Of a DNA stretch of 64,000 nt, positions 34,108 to 46,378 are shown in pieces. The translations under genes were made by a program, and so were the position numbers. Origin of the DNA: Fodinibacter sp963730365 (GTDB taxonomy: Bacteria; Actinomycetota; Actinomycetes; Actinomycetales; Dermatophilaceae). The notes beneath the pieces were generated by a model. The model searched no databases, had not been told where the DNA came from, and was given only the letters and a program-made list of their open reading frames with translations. The DNA is taken from positions 62,001-126,000 of the forward strand of contig CAVSRM010000003.1 in assembly GCA_963730365.1 (NCBI GenBank), written 5' to 3'. Each line of letters starts with the position of its first letter. Within the stretch, counting starts at the first letter, position 1.

Positions 34108-34137
34108 TTGTGTTCCGCGCCGGACGTCATCTACTGT
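34108..34137 (+). promoter_or_regulatory. rRNA operon upstream promoter
   Basis: TTGTGT at 34108-34113 and TACTGT at 34132-34137 are 18 bp apart. A second TACTGT at 34300-34305 lacks a clear -35 and may be another start. Several promoters in series are normal for actinobacterial rRNA operons. Confidence 0.45.
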
Positions 34138-34365
34138 TCTCGACGTCAGCCCGAGAGGGAGGAACGGACGCCAAGCGGCAGGGCCTGAAGCCCCGCACCA
34201 AGCAGGCCGGTCCCACGAGCTGAACCCCACACCCGCAAGGGACATCGCAGCGCCCCGGTGGTGCGAGATCGCGAGTGGAGCAGGTGCCCGAGAAGGTGCT
34301 ACTGTGGGTGCCCCGCTGAGAACCAAGCGCGATCAGATCCGACCGGCAGGCGCCGGATCACGGAT

Positions 34366-34394
34366 TTGACGCCCAAGCGAGACGCGGGTAAGTT
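34366..34394 (+). promoter_or_regulatory. Main rRNA operon promoter (TTGACG-17-TAAGTT)
   Basis: TTGACG at 34366-34371 and TAAGTT at 34389-34394 are 17 bp apart, close to consensus and the best promoter seen in the window. Transcription should begin near 34401, giving a pre-16S leader of about 290 nt. The leader contains TTGAGAACT at 34483-34491, which recurs before 23S rRNA. Confidence 0.7.
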
Positions 34395-34599
34395 AGAACA
34401 GTTGCCCCGCAGCGATGCGAGCAACACGGAACAGCCCCGACGACGCGCTCACACCGAGCCGGCGAAGGTGCGCGTCCGAACCTTGAGAACTCAACAGCGT
34501 GTCAAAAATCGATGCCAATTAACCTCGTCGCATCGTGTGCAGAACCGGGCCATCAGGTCCGGGGAAGCGAGCGATGCACGAAAATCCTTTGGTTGGACA

Positions 34600-34628
34600 A
34601 CGAACAACAGCGAAAGCTAGTTGTTCGT
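34600..34628 (+). other. Pre-16S leader hairpin with GAAA tetraloop
   Basis: Bases 34600-34611 pair with 34616-34618 plus 34620-34628, a 12-bp stem with one bulged A and a GAAA loop, in the transcribed leader about 65 nt before mature 16S rRNA. It may serve leader folding or processing. Confidence 0.6.
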
Positions 34629-34692
34629 GCTCAGCCAGTGAAACAACCCTTCTTGGGTAAAGATTTCTCGACCTCGGTCGAGAGTCATACAT

Positions 34693-39676
<4,984 letters not shown>

Positions 39677-39757
39677 ACACCCAAAGATTTCAAAGCGTGT
39701 TCGCGTCCACTGTGCAGTTCCCGAGATACGGTCGGGACGACTGACATCTCCATAGAG

Positions 39758-39875
39758 TTTCGGCTGTCATAGCGAAGGGGAAACGCCCGGCTCCATTCCG
39801 AACCCGGAAGCTAAGCCCTTCAGCGCCGATGGTACTGCACTGGTGACGGTGTGGGAGAGTAGGACGCAGCCGGAC
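39758..39875 (+). rRNA. rrf: 5S ribosomal RNA
   Basis: The interval of about 118 nt has terminal helix complementarity (TTTCGGCTG near the start with GCAGCCGGA near the end) and the conserved GGGAAACGCCCGG, CCGAACCCGGAAGCTAAG and GATGGTACTGC segments. The 80-nt 23S-5S spacer contains no gene. Confidence 0.95.
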
Positions 39876-39883
39876 ATACTTTC

Positions 39884-39920
39884 AGAAAGGGCTCGCCATC
39901 AGGCGGGCCCTTTCTCTTGT
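39884..39920 (+). terminator. rRNA operon terminator
   Basis: A 14-bp stem with one G-U pair (39884-39897 with 39902-39915) and an ATCA loop is followed by CTTGT, nine bases after 5S rRNA. It is the typical rho-independent end of an rRNA operon. Confidence 0.9.
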
Positions 39921-39961
39921 CCGGGCGCCGTTGGGCGACCCGACTCAGTCAGCTGCGTCCG

Positions 39962-39967
39962 TAGACT
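39962..39967 (+). promoter_or_regulatory. -10 box TAGACT for the TPR gene
   Basis: TAGACT lies 56 bp before the GTG at 40024, so a leader of about 50 nt with a GAGGAGC ribosome site is expected. It is the first promoter after the rRNA terminator. Confidence 0.5.
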
Positions 39968-40023
39968 GACGACGGTCCTGCCACCAGGACCTCGAGAGAC
40001 CACCACAGCACAGAGGAGCGCCC

Positions 40024-40992
40024 GTGTCCCAGGACCACAGCGATGACCGCGACCGCGGGCGCCGGGGGCGATCCGCTGGGACCGGCGGAGGCTCCCGTCG
40101 GGGCCCGTCGACCACTGCCGGCCGCAGGGACCGCAGCGGTTCCGGGTCGGCTCGCGGCGAGAAGGGGGGCGCGCGCGGCGAGAAGGAGGGTCCGCGAGGC
40201 GAGGCGGCAGACCGTGGGGGGAGCCGGCTGGCTCCCAAGGGTCCCCGGCTGCCCGAGCCTCGCATCCCTGAGGGCGTGACCGGCAAGGAGCTCGACCGCT
40301 CGGTCCACGTGCAGCTGCGGACGTTGTCGAAGGAGAACGCCGAGGGCGTGGCCCAGCACCTCGTCATGGTGGCGGCGCTCATGGAGGCAGATGAGCTCGA
40401 GGACGCTTTGGCTCATGCAGAGACGGCGGTGCGTCGTGCGGGTCGCGTTCCCGCGGCGCGGGAGGCGCTGGGCATGGTGGCCTACCGAAGCGGTGACTTC
40501 GCTCGTGCCCTGACCGAGTTCCGGACGGTGCGACGCCTCAGTGGATCCTCGCACCTGCTGCCCCTCATGGTTGACTGCGAGCGTGGCCTCGGCCGGCACG
40601 ACCGTGCCCTCGAGCTCGCGGGGAGCCCGGAGTCGCGAACCCTGGCCGCTGACGAGAAGGTCGAGCTGGCGATCGTCGTCTCCGGCGTGCGCCGCGACCT
40701 GGGGCAGGACGATGCGGCGCTGCTTGCGCTCCAGGGCCCGGCGCTTCGCCGGGGGCCGGGCGGTGGCGTGCACAGGCTGCACTATGCGTACGCCGACACC
40801 CTGTTGGCGCTTGGCCGGGTGGACGAGGCACGGGAGTGGTTCGAGAAGGCCGCCGTGGGGGACGTGGACCTCGAGACCGATGCGGTCGAGCGGCTCGAGG
40901 AGCTCGACGGGGTCTCGGTCACCGACCTGGGTGATGGGAACGACGAGCCGGGTACTGAGCCGCAGGGCGCTGCTGAGCAGCCCCGGGCATGA
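40024..40992 (+). CDS. TPR-repeat protein with basic disordered N terminus
   Basis: The first about 80 of 322 residues are Arg/Gly/Ser-rich with repeated RGEK units and are likely disordered, possibly nucleic-acid-binding. Residues about 90-300 form helical pairs of tetratricopeptide type (HLVMVAALMEADELEDALAHAETAV, ALGMVAYRSGDFARALTEF, YADTLLALGRVDEAREWFEKA), interrupted as usual. The corresponding M. tuberculosis gene is Rv1691, also before a HAD phosphatase and tlyA. No function is established; TPRs suggest a protein partner. The start is GTG, and the stop overlaps the next ATG. Confidence 0.82.
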   Translation: MSQDHSDDRDRGRRGRSAGTGGGSRRGPSTTAGRRDRSGSGSARGEKGGARGEKEGPRGEAADRGGSRLAPKGPRLPEPRIPEGVTGKELDRSVHVQLRTLSKENAEGVAQHLVMVAALMEADELEDALAHAETAVRRAGRVPAAREALGMVAYRSGDFARALTEFRTVRRLSGSSHLLPLMVDCERGLGRHDRALELAGSPESRTLAADEKVELAIVVSGVRRDLGQDDAALLALQGPALRRGPGGGVHRLHYAYADTLLALGRVDEAREWFEKAAVGDVDLETDAVERLEELDGVSVTDLGDGNDEPGTEPQGAAEQPRA

Positions 40993-41948
40993 GCGCGACG
41001 GGGAGCGTGCTGCGGGGGTATGCGGGGGTCGTGTGTGACCTCGACGGTGTCGTCTATCGGGGGCACGCGCCCGTTCCGTACGCCGTCGACGCCCTCGAGC
41101 GGCTGTCGGTGCCCATCCAGTACGCGACGAACAACGCCTCCCGGCCACCGCGACGCGTGGCCGAGCACTTGGCGGAGCTGGGGCTTCGGTGCCAGACGGA
41201 GGACGTGGCCACGAGTGCCCAGGCCGGTGCCTGGATGTTGGCCGACCGGCTCCCGCGGGGGGCCCGGGTCCTCGCCGTCGGCGGCCCGGGCGTGAGTGCC
41301 GCCCTCGAGGAGGCAGGGCTGACCCCGGTGCTGCCGACGGCCGGGGAGTCCGTCGACGCAGTCCTGCAGGGCTATGGCCCGGACGTGAGTGCCTCGCACC
41401 TCGGGGAGGTTGCCTATGCCGTCCAGGACGGTGCCGTCTGGCTCGCGACGAACACGGACGGGACGCTCCCGACCGACCGAGGGGTCGCGCCCGGAAACGG
41501 ATCTCTTGTCGCTGCGGTCGAACGGGCGTGTGGGCGAGGGCCCGATGCGGTCGCCGGGAAGCCACAGCCACCGCTCTACCTGTTGTGCGCCCAGCGGTTG
41601 GCCGTCGAGCCATCGCGGGTTCTCGCGATCGGCGACCGGCTGGACACCGACATCGAGGGGGCAGTCGCCGCGGGCATGGACTCACTCCTCGTGCTCACCG
41701 GTGTCGACGACCTCGCGGCCGTCCTGCGGGCGGACCCGGCGCGCAGGCCGACCTATGTGTCACCTGACCTTCGTGCGCTGCACTCCGACCCGGGGGAGGG
41801 CGCCGGCGACGGTGCGTCGCTGGCCTCCTTGTGGGCCGCGATCGACCAGGTCCACGCAGCACGTGACGGACGGGACGGGGGCGAGAACCGACTCGACGGT
41901 CTGGAGCGGGTCGCAGAAGAGGTGCTTGCGGGCCTCGTCCGGCGGTAG
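40989..41948 (+). CDS. HAD-superfamily (IIA) sugar-phosphatase-like hydrolase
   Basis: The 319-aa protein has HAD motif I CDLDGVVYRG near 17 (nucleophile Asp and acid Asp), motif II ATNNASRP near 47, the lysine of motif III in AGKPQPPL near 191, and motif IV IGDRLDTDIEGA near 217. The capped IIA subclass includes NagD-like and phosphoglycolate phosphatases. The substrate is not certain; M. tuberculosis Rv1692, at the same place, has been described as a glycerol-3-phosphate phosphatase. It is translationally coupled to the TPR gene (ATGA). Confidence 0.9.
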   Translation: MSATGSVLRGYAGVVCDLDGVVYRGHAPVPYAVDALERLSVPIQYATNNASRPPRRVAEHLAELGLRCQTEDVATSAQAGAWMLADRLPRGARVLAVGGPGVSAALEEAGLTPVLPTAGESVDAVLQGYGPDVSASHLGEVAYAVQDGAVWLATNTDGTLPTDRGVAPGNGSLVAAVERACGRGPDAVAGKPQPPLYLLCAQRLAVEPSRVLAIGDRLDTDIEGAVAAGMDSLLVLTGVDDLAAVLRADPARRPTYVSPDLRALHSDPGEGAGDGASLASLWAAIDQVHAARDGRDGGENRLDGLERVAEEVLAGLVRR

Positions 41949-41951
41949 CGT
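41946..41951 (+). promoter_or_regulatory. -10 box TAGCGT overlapping the HAD stop codon
   Basis: TAGCGT starts at the TAG stop of the HAD gene. It is 44 bp before the next ATG, leaving a leader of about 38 nt that contains a strong GAGGAGGA ribosome site. Confidence 0.45.
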
Positions 41952-41995
41952 GGGCGCACCAGCGGCAGTCCGTGCCGTGCGAACGAGGAGGACCG

Positions 41996-42731
41996 ATGGC
42001 AAAGCGATCCATCCACGGCTATGTGGAGCTGGCGTCAGGGCTCGGTGAGCTGACCAGCAGCCGAGCGAAGGAGGCCGCACGAGAGCTGCTCGAACTGTCG
42101 GGGGTCGAGGGGTCCTCCAAGAAGGTTGCCAAGCAGGCCAGCCGCTTGGCGGATGACCTCCTCCGCGCCGCCGAGAGCAACCGCCAGCACCTCGTCGCCC
42201 TGGTGCGCACGGAGGTGGCGGCGGCACTGGAGAAGGTCGACGTCAACGGAATGATGGCTGATGTCCAGGCACTGGGGGCCACCGTCACCGGCCTCGCGTC
42301 ACAGGTCGAGGAGATCACGCGGCGTACCGGTGAGCAGGCGGCCAGTGCCGTGTCGGGCGCGGATGACGCCGTACCGGAGCCTGCCCGGGTCGCCCCGCGA
42401 TCGCCGGCGCCCGCGACGAAGGCCACCTCGACCGAGAGTGCTCCGGCGAAGAAGGCGCCGGCGAAGAAGGCGCCGGCGAAGAAGTGCTCCGGCGAAGAAG
42501 GCGCCGGCGAAGAAGGCGCCGGCGAAGAAGGCGCCCGCGAAGAAGGCGCCCGCGAAGAAGGCGCCCGCGAAGAAGGCGCCCGCGAAGAAGGCGCCCGCGA
42601 AGAAGGCGCCCGCGAAGAAGGCGCCCGCGAAGAAGGCGCCCGCGAAGAAGGCGCCCGCGAAGAAGGCGCCCGCGAAGAAGGCGCCCGCGAAGAAGGCCGC
42701 CTCGGGTGGTGAGGGCGGGGCGAGCGCGTGA
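41996..42731 (+). CDS. Helical protein with PAKKA-repeat tail, frameshifted by a 46-bp duplication
   Basis: Residues 1-130 are predicted helical and charged (LLELSGVEGSSKKVAKQ, VRTEVAAALEKVDVNGM). A basic tail of APAKK repeats begins at 148. As sequenced, a tandem copy of 46 bp shifts the frame at codon 164 (base 42485), so the tail becomes acidic EEGAR repeats and ends at 42712 (238 aa). Without the extra copy the protein would be 229 aa, keep a lysine-rich histone-H1-like tail, and stop at 42731, overlapping the next gene by GTGA. That overlap supports the basic frame as ancestral. The function is unknown; lysine/alanine tails often bind DNA or polyphosphate. RBS is strong. Confidence 0.8.
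42439..42695 (+). repeat. 15-bp minisatellite (17 units) containing a 46-bp tandem duplication
   Basis: Seventeen units of GC(G/T)CC(G/C)GCGAAGAAG run from 42440 to 42695: three, one extra T at 42485, three more, then eleven identical units with C at position 6. Bases 42439-42484 and 42485-42530 are the same 46 bp in tandem. Because 46 is not a multiple of three, the duplication changes frame. Confidence 0.93.
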
Positions 42732-42904
42732 CTGATGTCCCCCCGGCGCGGGACGAGGCCAGGCCCGAGACCGGAGACCTCGTGATCGACTCGGCCCTCA
42801 GTGACCTCGACTCGGCCCCCGAGGGCGATCTCGACGCGACCATCGCGGCCGCCGAGGCGGTGCACCAGACCCTGAAGTCCCGGCTGACCGACCTCGGCGG
42901 CTGA
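42728..42904 (+). CDS. 58-aa acidic conserved small protein
   Basis: GTG at 42728 overlaps the basic-frame stop of the previous gene (GTGA), and the ORF ends at 42904, one base before the tlyA start. The product is acidic (many Asp and Glu), with SALSDLDSAPEGDLDATIAAAE and a C-terminal helix HQTLKSRLTDLGG, separated here for clarity. M. tuberculosis Rv1693 is a similarly small gene at the same place. Its function is unknown. Overlaps on both sides and codon use support a real gene. Confidence 0.75.
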   Translation: MTDVPPARDEARPETGDLVIDSALSDLDSAPEGDLDATIAAAEAVHQTLKSRLTDLGG

Positions 42905-42905
42905 G

Positions 42906-43721
42906 ATCGCCAGGCTCGACACCGAGCTCGTTCGGCGCGGGCTCGCCCGTTCGCGAGGTGATGCCCGCGACCTCGTGGCCGGGGGGCACGTCCTCGTGGC
43001 CGGCCAACGCGCCTCGAAACCGGCCCAGCCCGTCGTTGCCGCCGATGACATCACCGTGCGGCATCAGGGACCACGATGGGTGGGCCGCGGCGCCCGGAAG
43101 CTCGACCACGCGCTGCGTCGCTGGGGACCCGAGGGGTTGTCGGCGGCGGGGCGCCGGTGCATCGACGTCGGCGCCTCGACAGGCGGCTTCACCCAGGTGC
43201 TGCTCGTGGCCGGTGCCGCCCACGTGGTGGCCCTCGACGTCGGCCACGATCAGCTGGTGGGCGAGGTCGCCGAGGACCCCCGGGTCACCGAGTGCAGCGG
43301 AACGAGCGTCCGAGGTCTGCGGGCGGAGCAGGTCGGGGGACGGGCAGACCTCGTCGTGGCGGACCTGTCGTTCATCTCCCTGACCACGGTGATGGCCGAC
43401 CTCATCGGCCTCCTGAGCCCGTCCGCGGACCTTGTGCTGCTCGTGAAACCCCAGTTCGAGGTCGGGCGACGTCGGTTGAGCGGCAGGGGGCTGGTCACCG
43501 ACCCCGCGGACCGGGAGGCTGCGCTGGTGGCGGTCCTCGACGCCGCTGCGGCACACGGATGGCAGGCGCGCGGCCTGCTCGCCAGCCCGATGCCCGGAAC
43601 GACGGGGAACGTCGAGTACCTCGTGTGGGCGCGCAGCGGCGCGTCGGTGACAATGGACGCCGTGAGGGTGCGTGAGCTCGTGCACGAGCTCGCCACCGCC
43701 GACCCGAACCCAGGAGGATGA
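42906..43721 (+). CDS. tlyA: TlyA rRNA 2'-O-methyltransferase, probable AUC start
   Basis: The 271-aa protein combines an N-terminal S4 RNA-binding domain (ELVRRGLARSRGDARDLV, residues 6-23) with a FtsJ-like methyltransferase domain whose SAM motif DVGASTGGFT is at 87-96. TlyA methylates 16S C1409 and 23S C1920 in mycobacteria and determines capreomycin sensitivity. The only ATG/GTG/TTG in frame (GTG 42975) would delete a third of the S4 domain, and a stop lies at 42885. ATC at 42906 aligns with the family's initiator position and is one base after the upstream stop, so AUC start by translational coupling is proposed. Confidence 0.87.
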   Translation: MARLDTELVRRGLARSRGDARDLVAGGHVLVAGQRASKPAQPVVAADDITVRHQGPRWVGRGARKLDHALRRWGPEGLSAAGRRCIDVGASTGGFTQVLLVAGAAHVVALDVGHDQLVGEVAEDPRVTECSGTSVRGLRAEQVGGRADLVVADLSFISLTTVMADLIGLLSPSADLVLLVKPQFEVGRRRLSGRGLVTDPADREAALVAVLDAAAAHGWQARGLLASPMPGTTGNVEYLVWARSGASVTMDAVRVRELVHELATADPNPGG

Positions 43722-44665
43722 TGACGACCTCGCCAGGGGCCAGACGCGTCCTCCTCGTGACGCACGCAGTGCGACGAGACGCCCTCGAGCTCGCTGCCCG
43801 AGTCGCCACCCGCCTCATCGCGGCGGGTGTCGGCGTGTGTGCCGTGCCGGAGGACCTCGAGGGCACCCCACTCGCGGGCGTCGACGGGGTCGGGGCCGCC
43901 GACCCCGCTCATGGGGCGGCCGGGTGCGAGCTGGTCTGCGTGCTCGGTGGCGACGGCACGATCCTGCGAGCCGCGGAGCTGTCCCGCGGCTCCGGCGCTC
44001 CGGTGCTCGGCGTGAACCTGGGGCACGTCGGCTTCCTCGCCGAGGCGGAGCGGGAGGACCTCGATGCGACCGTCGAGCACATCCTCGATCGCGCGTACTC
44101 CGTGGAGGAGCGGATGACCCTCGACGTCAGCGCGCACGAGAACGGTGACGTCGTCTTCCGCTCCTGGGCCCTCAACGAGGTCACCGTTGAGAAGGCGGCG
44201 CGCGAGAGGATGCTCGAGCTGACCCTCGAGATCGACGGTCGGCCGTTGTCCACCTGGGGGTGTGACGGGATCGTCATGGCCACCCCGACCGGCTCCACGG
44301 CGTATGCGTTCTCGGCGGGCGGCCCGGTCGTCTGGCCGGACGTCGAGGCGCTCATGGTCGTGCCGATCAGCGCCCACGCCCTCTTCGCCCGCCCGCTCGT
44401 GGTCGGTCCGGACTCCCTCCTCGCGGTCGAGGTGCTGTCCCGCACCGACGCGGCAGGCGTCGTGTGGTGTGACGGACGCCGGGCCGTCGGCCTCCCGCCG
44501 GGGGCGCGCATCCAGGTCGCTCGGTCGGCGAACCCGGTGCGTCTCGCCCGGCTGAGCACCGCCGGGTTCACCGACCGGCTCGTGGAGAAGTTCGGTCTCC
44601 CGGTCCACGGGTGGCGCGGCGCCGCCCGCCGCAACCAGGAGGCAGAGGGGACCGACGCGCCGTGA
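43718..44665 (+). CDS. nadK: NAD kinase
   Basis: The 315-aa enzyme phosphorylates NAD to NADP. The GGDGT motif is at 77-81, NLGHVGFLAE near 105, and the NAD/ATP-binding TPTGSTAYAFSAGGP near 189-203. In actinobacteria it may use polyphosphate as well as ATP (ppnK). Two adjacent ATGs, 43718 and 43721, are possible; GGAGG precedes the first. The TGA of tlyA overlaps the start, and the gene overlaps recN by four bases. Confidence 0.96.
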   Translation: MMTTSPGARRVLLVTHAVRRDALELAARVATRLIAAGVGVCAVPEDLEGTPLAGVDGVGAADPAHGAAGCELVCVLGGDGTILRAAELSRGSGAPVLGVNLGHVGFLAEAEREDLDATVEHILDRAYSVEERMTLDVSAHENGDVVFRSWALNEVTVEKAARERMLELTLEIDGRPLSTWGCDGIVMATPTGSTAYAFSAGGPVVWPDVEALMVVPISAHALFARPLVVGPDSLLAVEVLSRTDAAGVVWCDGRRAVGLPPGARIQVARSANPVRLARLSTAGFTDRLVEKFGLPVHGWRGAARRNQEAEGTDAP

Positions 44666-46353
44666 TCGAGGAGATCCGGATCAGGGACCTCGGCGTCATC
44701 GACGAGGCGGTGCTGCCACTGCACCCGGGCCTCACGGTCCTGACCGGCGAGACCGGTGCCGGCAAGACCATGGTCGTGACCGGTCTCGGCCTGCTGCTGG
44801 GCGGCCGAGGGGACTCGGCGCTCGTCCGATCGGGCGCCGACCGGCTGGTCGTCGAGGGCGTGCTCGCCCTGCCCAGCGGCCACACGGCGCTCGCCCGAGC
44901 CGGCGACGCCGGGGCCGACGTGAGCGACGGGCTCGTCCTCGTCAGGTCGGTCGCCGCCGACGGCAGGTCGCGGGCCCACGTCGGGGGGCGTGCTGCCCCG
45001 GTGGGGCTGCTCGCGGAGCTGGCCGAGCACCTCGTCGCGGTGCACGGGCAGGCCGACCAGTGGCGGTTGAGGCGCGCGGACCAGCACCGACAGGTGCTCG
45101 ACGACTTCGGTGGGGCCGACCTGTCCGAAGCGCTGAGCGCCTACCGAGCCGTCCACGCACAGCTCGGTGTCGCCGAGGGGACACTCGCCGAGCTGTGGAC
45201 CGCGGCAGCCGAGCGCGCCCGCGAGGCCGAGACGCTGCGCACCGGGCTCGAGCGCATCGAGGCCGTCGACCCCCAGCCGGGGGAGGACGTCACCCTGCGG
45301 GTGGAGTCCGAGCGGCTGGGCCATGCCGAGGAGCTCCGGGATGCCGCGTCGACGGCCCACGAGGTGCTGGCCGGTGCCGACGACGCGGGCGGGATGTCCT
45401 CCCCGGGCATGGTCGATGCGCTCGCCGGCGTGGGTGCCCAGGTCGGCTCGGTGAGCGGGAACGACCCAGCACTGGCGGCGATCGGCACCAGACTCGACGA
45501 GCTGCGCTACCTCACGGCCGATCTCGCGGCCGACCTCGGCTCCTACCTGGCCGACCTCGAGGCCGACCCCGTGCGGTTGGACCACGTCCAGCAGCGGCGG
45601 GCCGCGCTCGGCGACCTGACGCGGCTCTACGGGGCCACCATCGACGACGTCCTCGCCTGGGGCCGGGAGGCGGCGGTCCGCGTCACGGAGCTCGACGGCA
45701 CGGGGGAGCGGATCGGCGAGCTCGAAGAGGTCGTCGAGCGCCTCAGCAGTGAGCGAGACGTGGCCGCTGCCCGGCTCAGCACCGTGCGGCGCGCCTGCGC
45801 CGAGGTGCTGGGCGCACGGATCACCGCAGAGCTGCACCACCTCGCGATGGGCGCGGCGACGGTGACGGTCGCCGTCGACGACGCCGGGCGGTTCACCGAC
45901 ACCGGCCGCGACGAGGTCGAGCTGCGACTCTCCTCCGGCCCGGGAACGGCGGCCAGGACCGTCACGAAGGCGGCGTCCGGAGGTGAGCTCTCGCGGGTGA
46001 TGCTCGCGATCGAGGTCGCCACCGCGGCCGAGGCATCCACCGTGCCGACCTTCGTCTTCGACGAGGTGGACGCGGGCGTCGGGGGTCGGGCAGCCCTCGA
46101 TGTCGGCGCCCGTCTCGCGGCGCTGGCGCGCCACGCGCAGGTTGTGGTCGTCACCCACCTCGCCCAGGTGGCAGCGCAGGCCGACCGGCACCTGGTGGTC
46201 GAGCGTTCGGACCGCGGGGCGATCACCCGGAGCGGGGTCCACGAGGTGAGGGGGGAGGACCGGGTGGCCGAGCTCGCGAGGATGCTCGGGGGCGCCGGCA
46301 CCGACGCCGCCCTGGAGCACGCCCGCGACCTCCTGTCGCGCGCGCGGGCCTAG
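44662..46353 (+). CDS. recN: DNA repair protein RecN
   Basis: The 563-aa SMC-like ATPase acts early in double-strand break repair. Walker A GETGAGKT is at 29-36. Between about 150 and 390 lies a helical coiled-coil region, and the C-terminal part has the ABC signature SGGELSRVMLA near 443 and Walker B FVFDEVDAGVGG near 467. The GTG at 44662 overlaps the nadK stop. Its TAG stop is also the start of the steA -10 box. GC and codon use match neighbours. Confidence 0.95.
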   Translation: MIEEIRIRDLGVIDEAVLPLHPGLTVLTGETGAGKTMVVTGLGLLLGGRGDSALVRSGADRLVVEGVLALPSGHTALARAGDAGADVSDGLVLVRSVAADGRSRAHVGGRAAPVGLLAELAEHLVAVHGQADQWRLRRADQHRQVLDDFGGADLSEALSAYRAVHAQLGVAEGTLAELWTAAAERAREAETLRTGLERIEAVDPQPGEDVTLRVESERLGHAEELRDAASTAHEVLAGADDAGGMSSPGMVDALAGVGAQVGSVSGNDPALAAIGTRLDELRYLTADLAADLGSYLADLEADPVRLDHVQQRRAALGDLTRLYGATIDDVLAWGREAAVRVTELDGTGERIGELEEVVERLSSERDVAAARLSTVRRACAEVLGARITAELHHLAMGAATVTVAVDDAGRFTDTGRDEVELRLSSGPGTAARTVTKAASGGELSRVMLAIEVATAAEASTVPTFVFDEVDAGVGGRAALDVGARLAALARHAQVVVVTHLAQVAAQADRHLVVERSDRGAITRSGVHEVRGEDRVAELARMLGGAGTDAALEHARDLLSRARA

Positions 46354-46356
46354 CGT
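46351..46356 (+). promoter_or_regulatory. -10 box TAGCGT overlapping the recN stop codon; steA promoter
   Basis: TAGCGT starts at the recN TAG and ends 22 bp before the steA ATG. A leader of about 16 nt would result. Confidence 0.4.
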
Positions 46357-46378
46357 CGGGCATGGCACGATAGAGACG

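Noticed and set aside
42440..42695. CRISPR-like array
   Set aside because: Units are 15 bp and contiguous with no spacers, and they encode APAKK repeats; it is a coding minisatellite.
42019..42843. 274-aa minus-strand frame with long APSSR repeats
   Set aside because: Mirror image of the PAKKA minisatellite; no start signal and no non-repeat conserved part.
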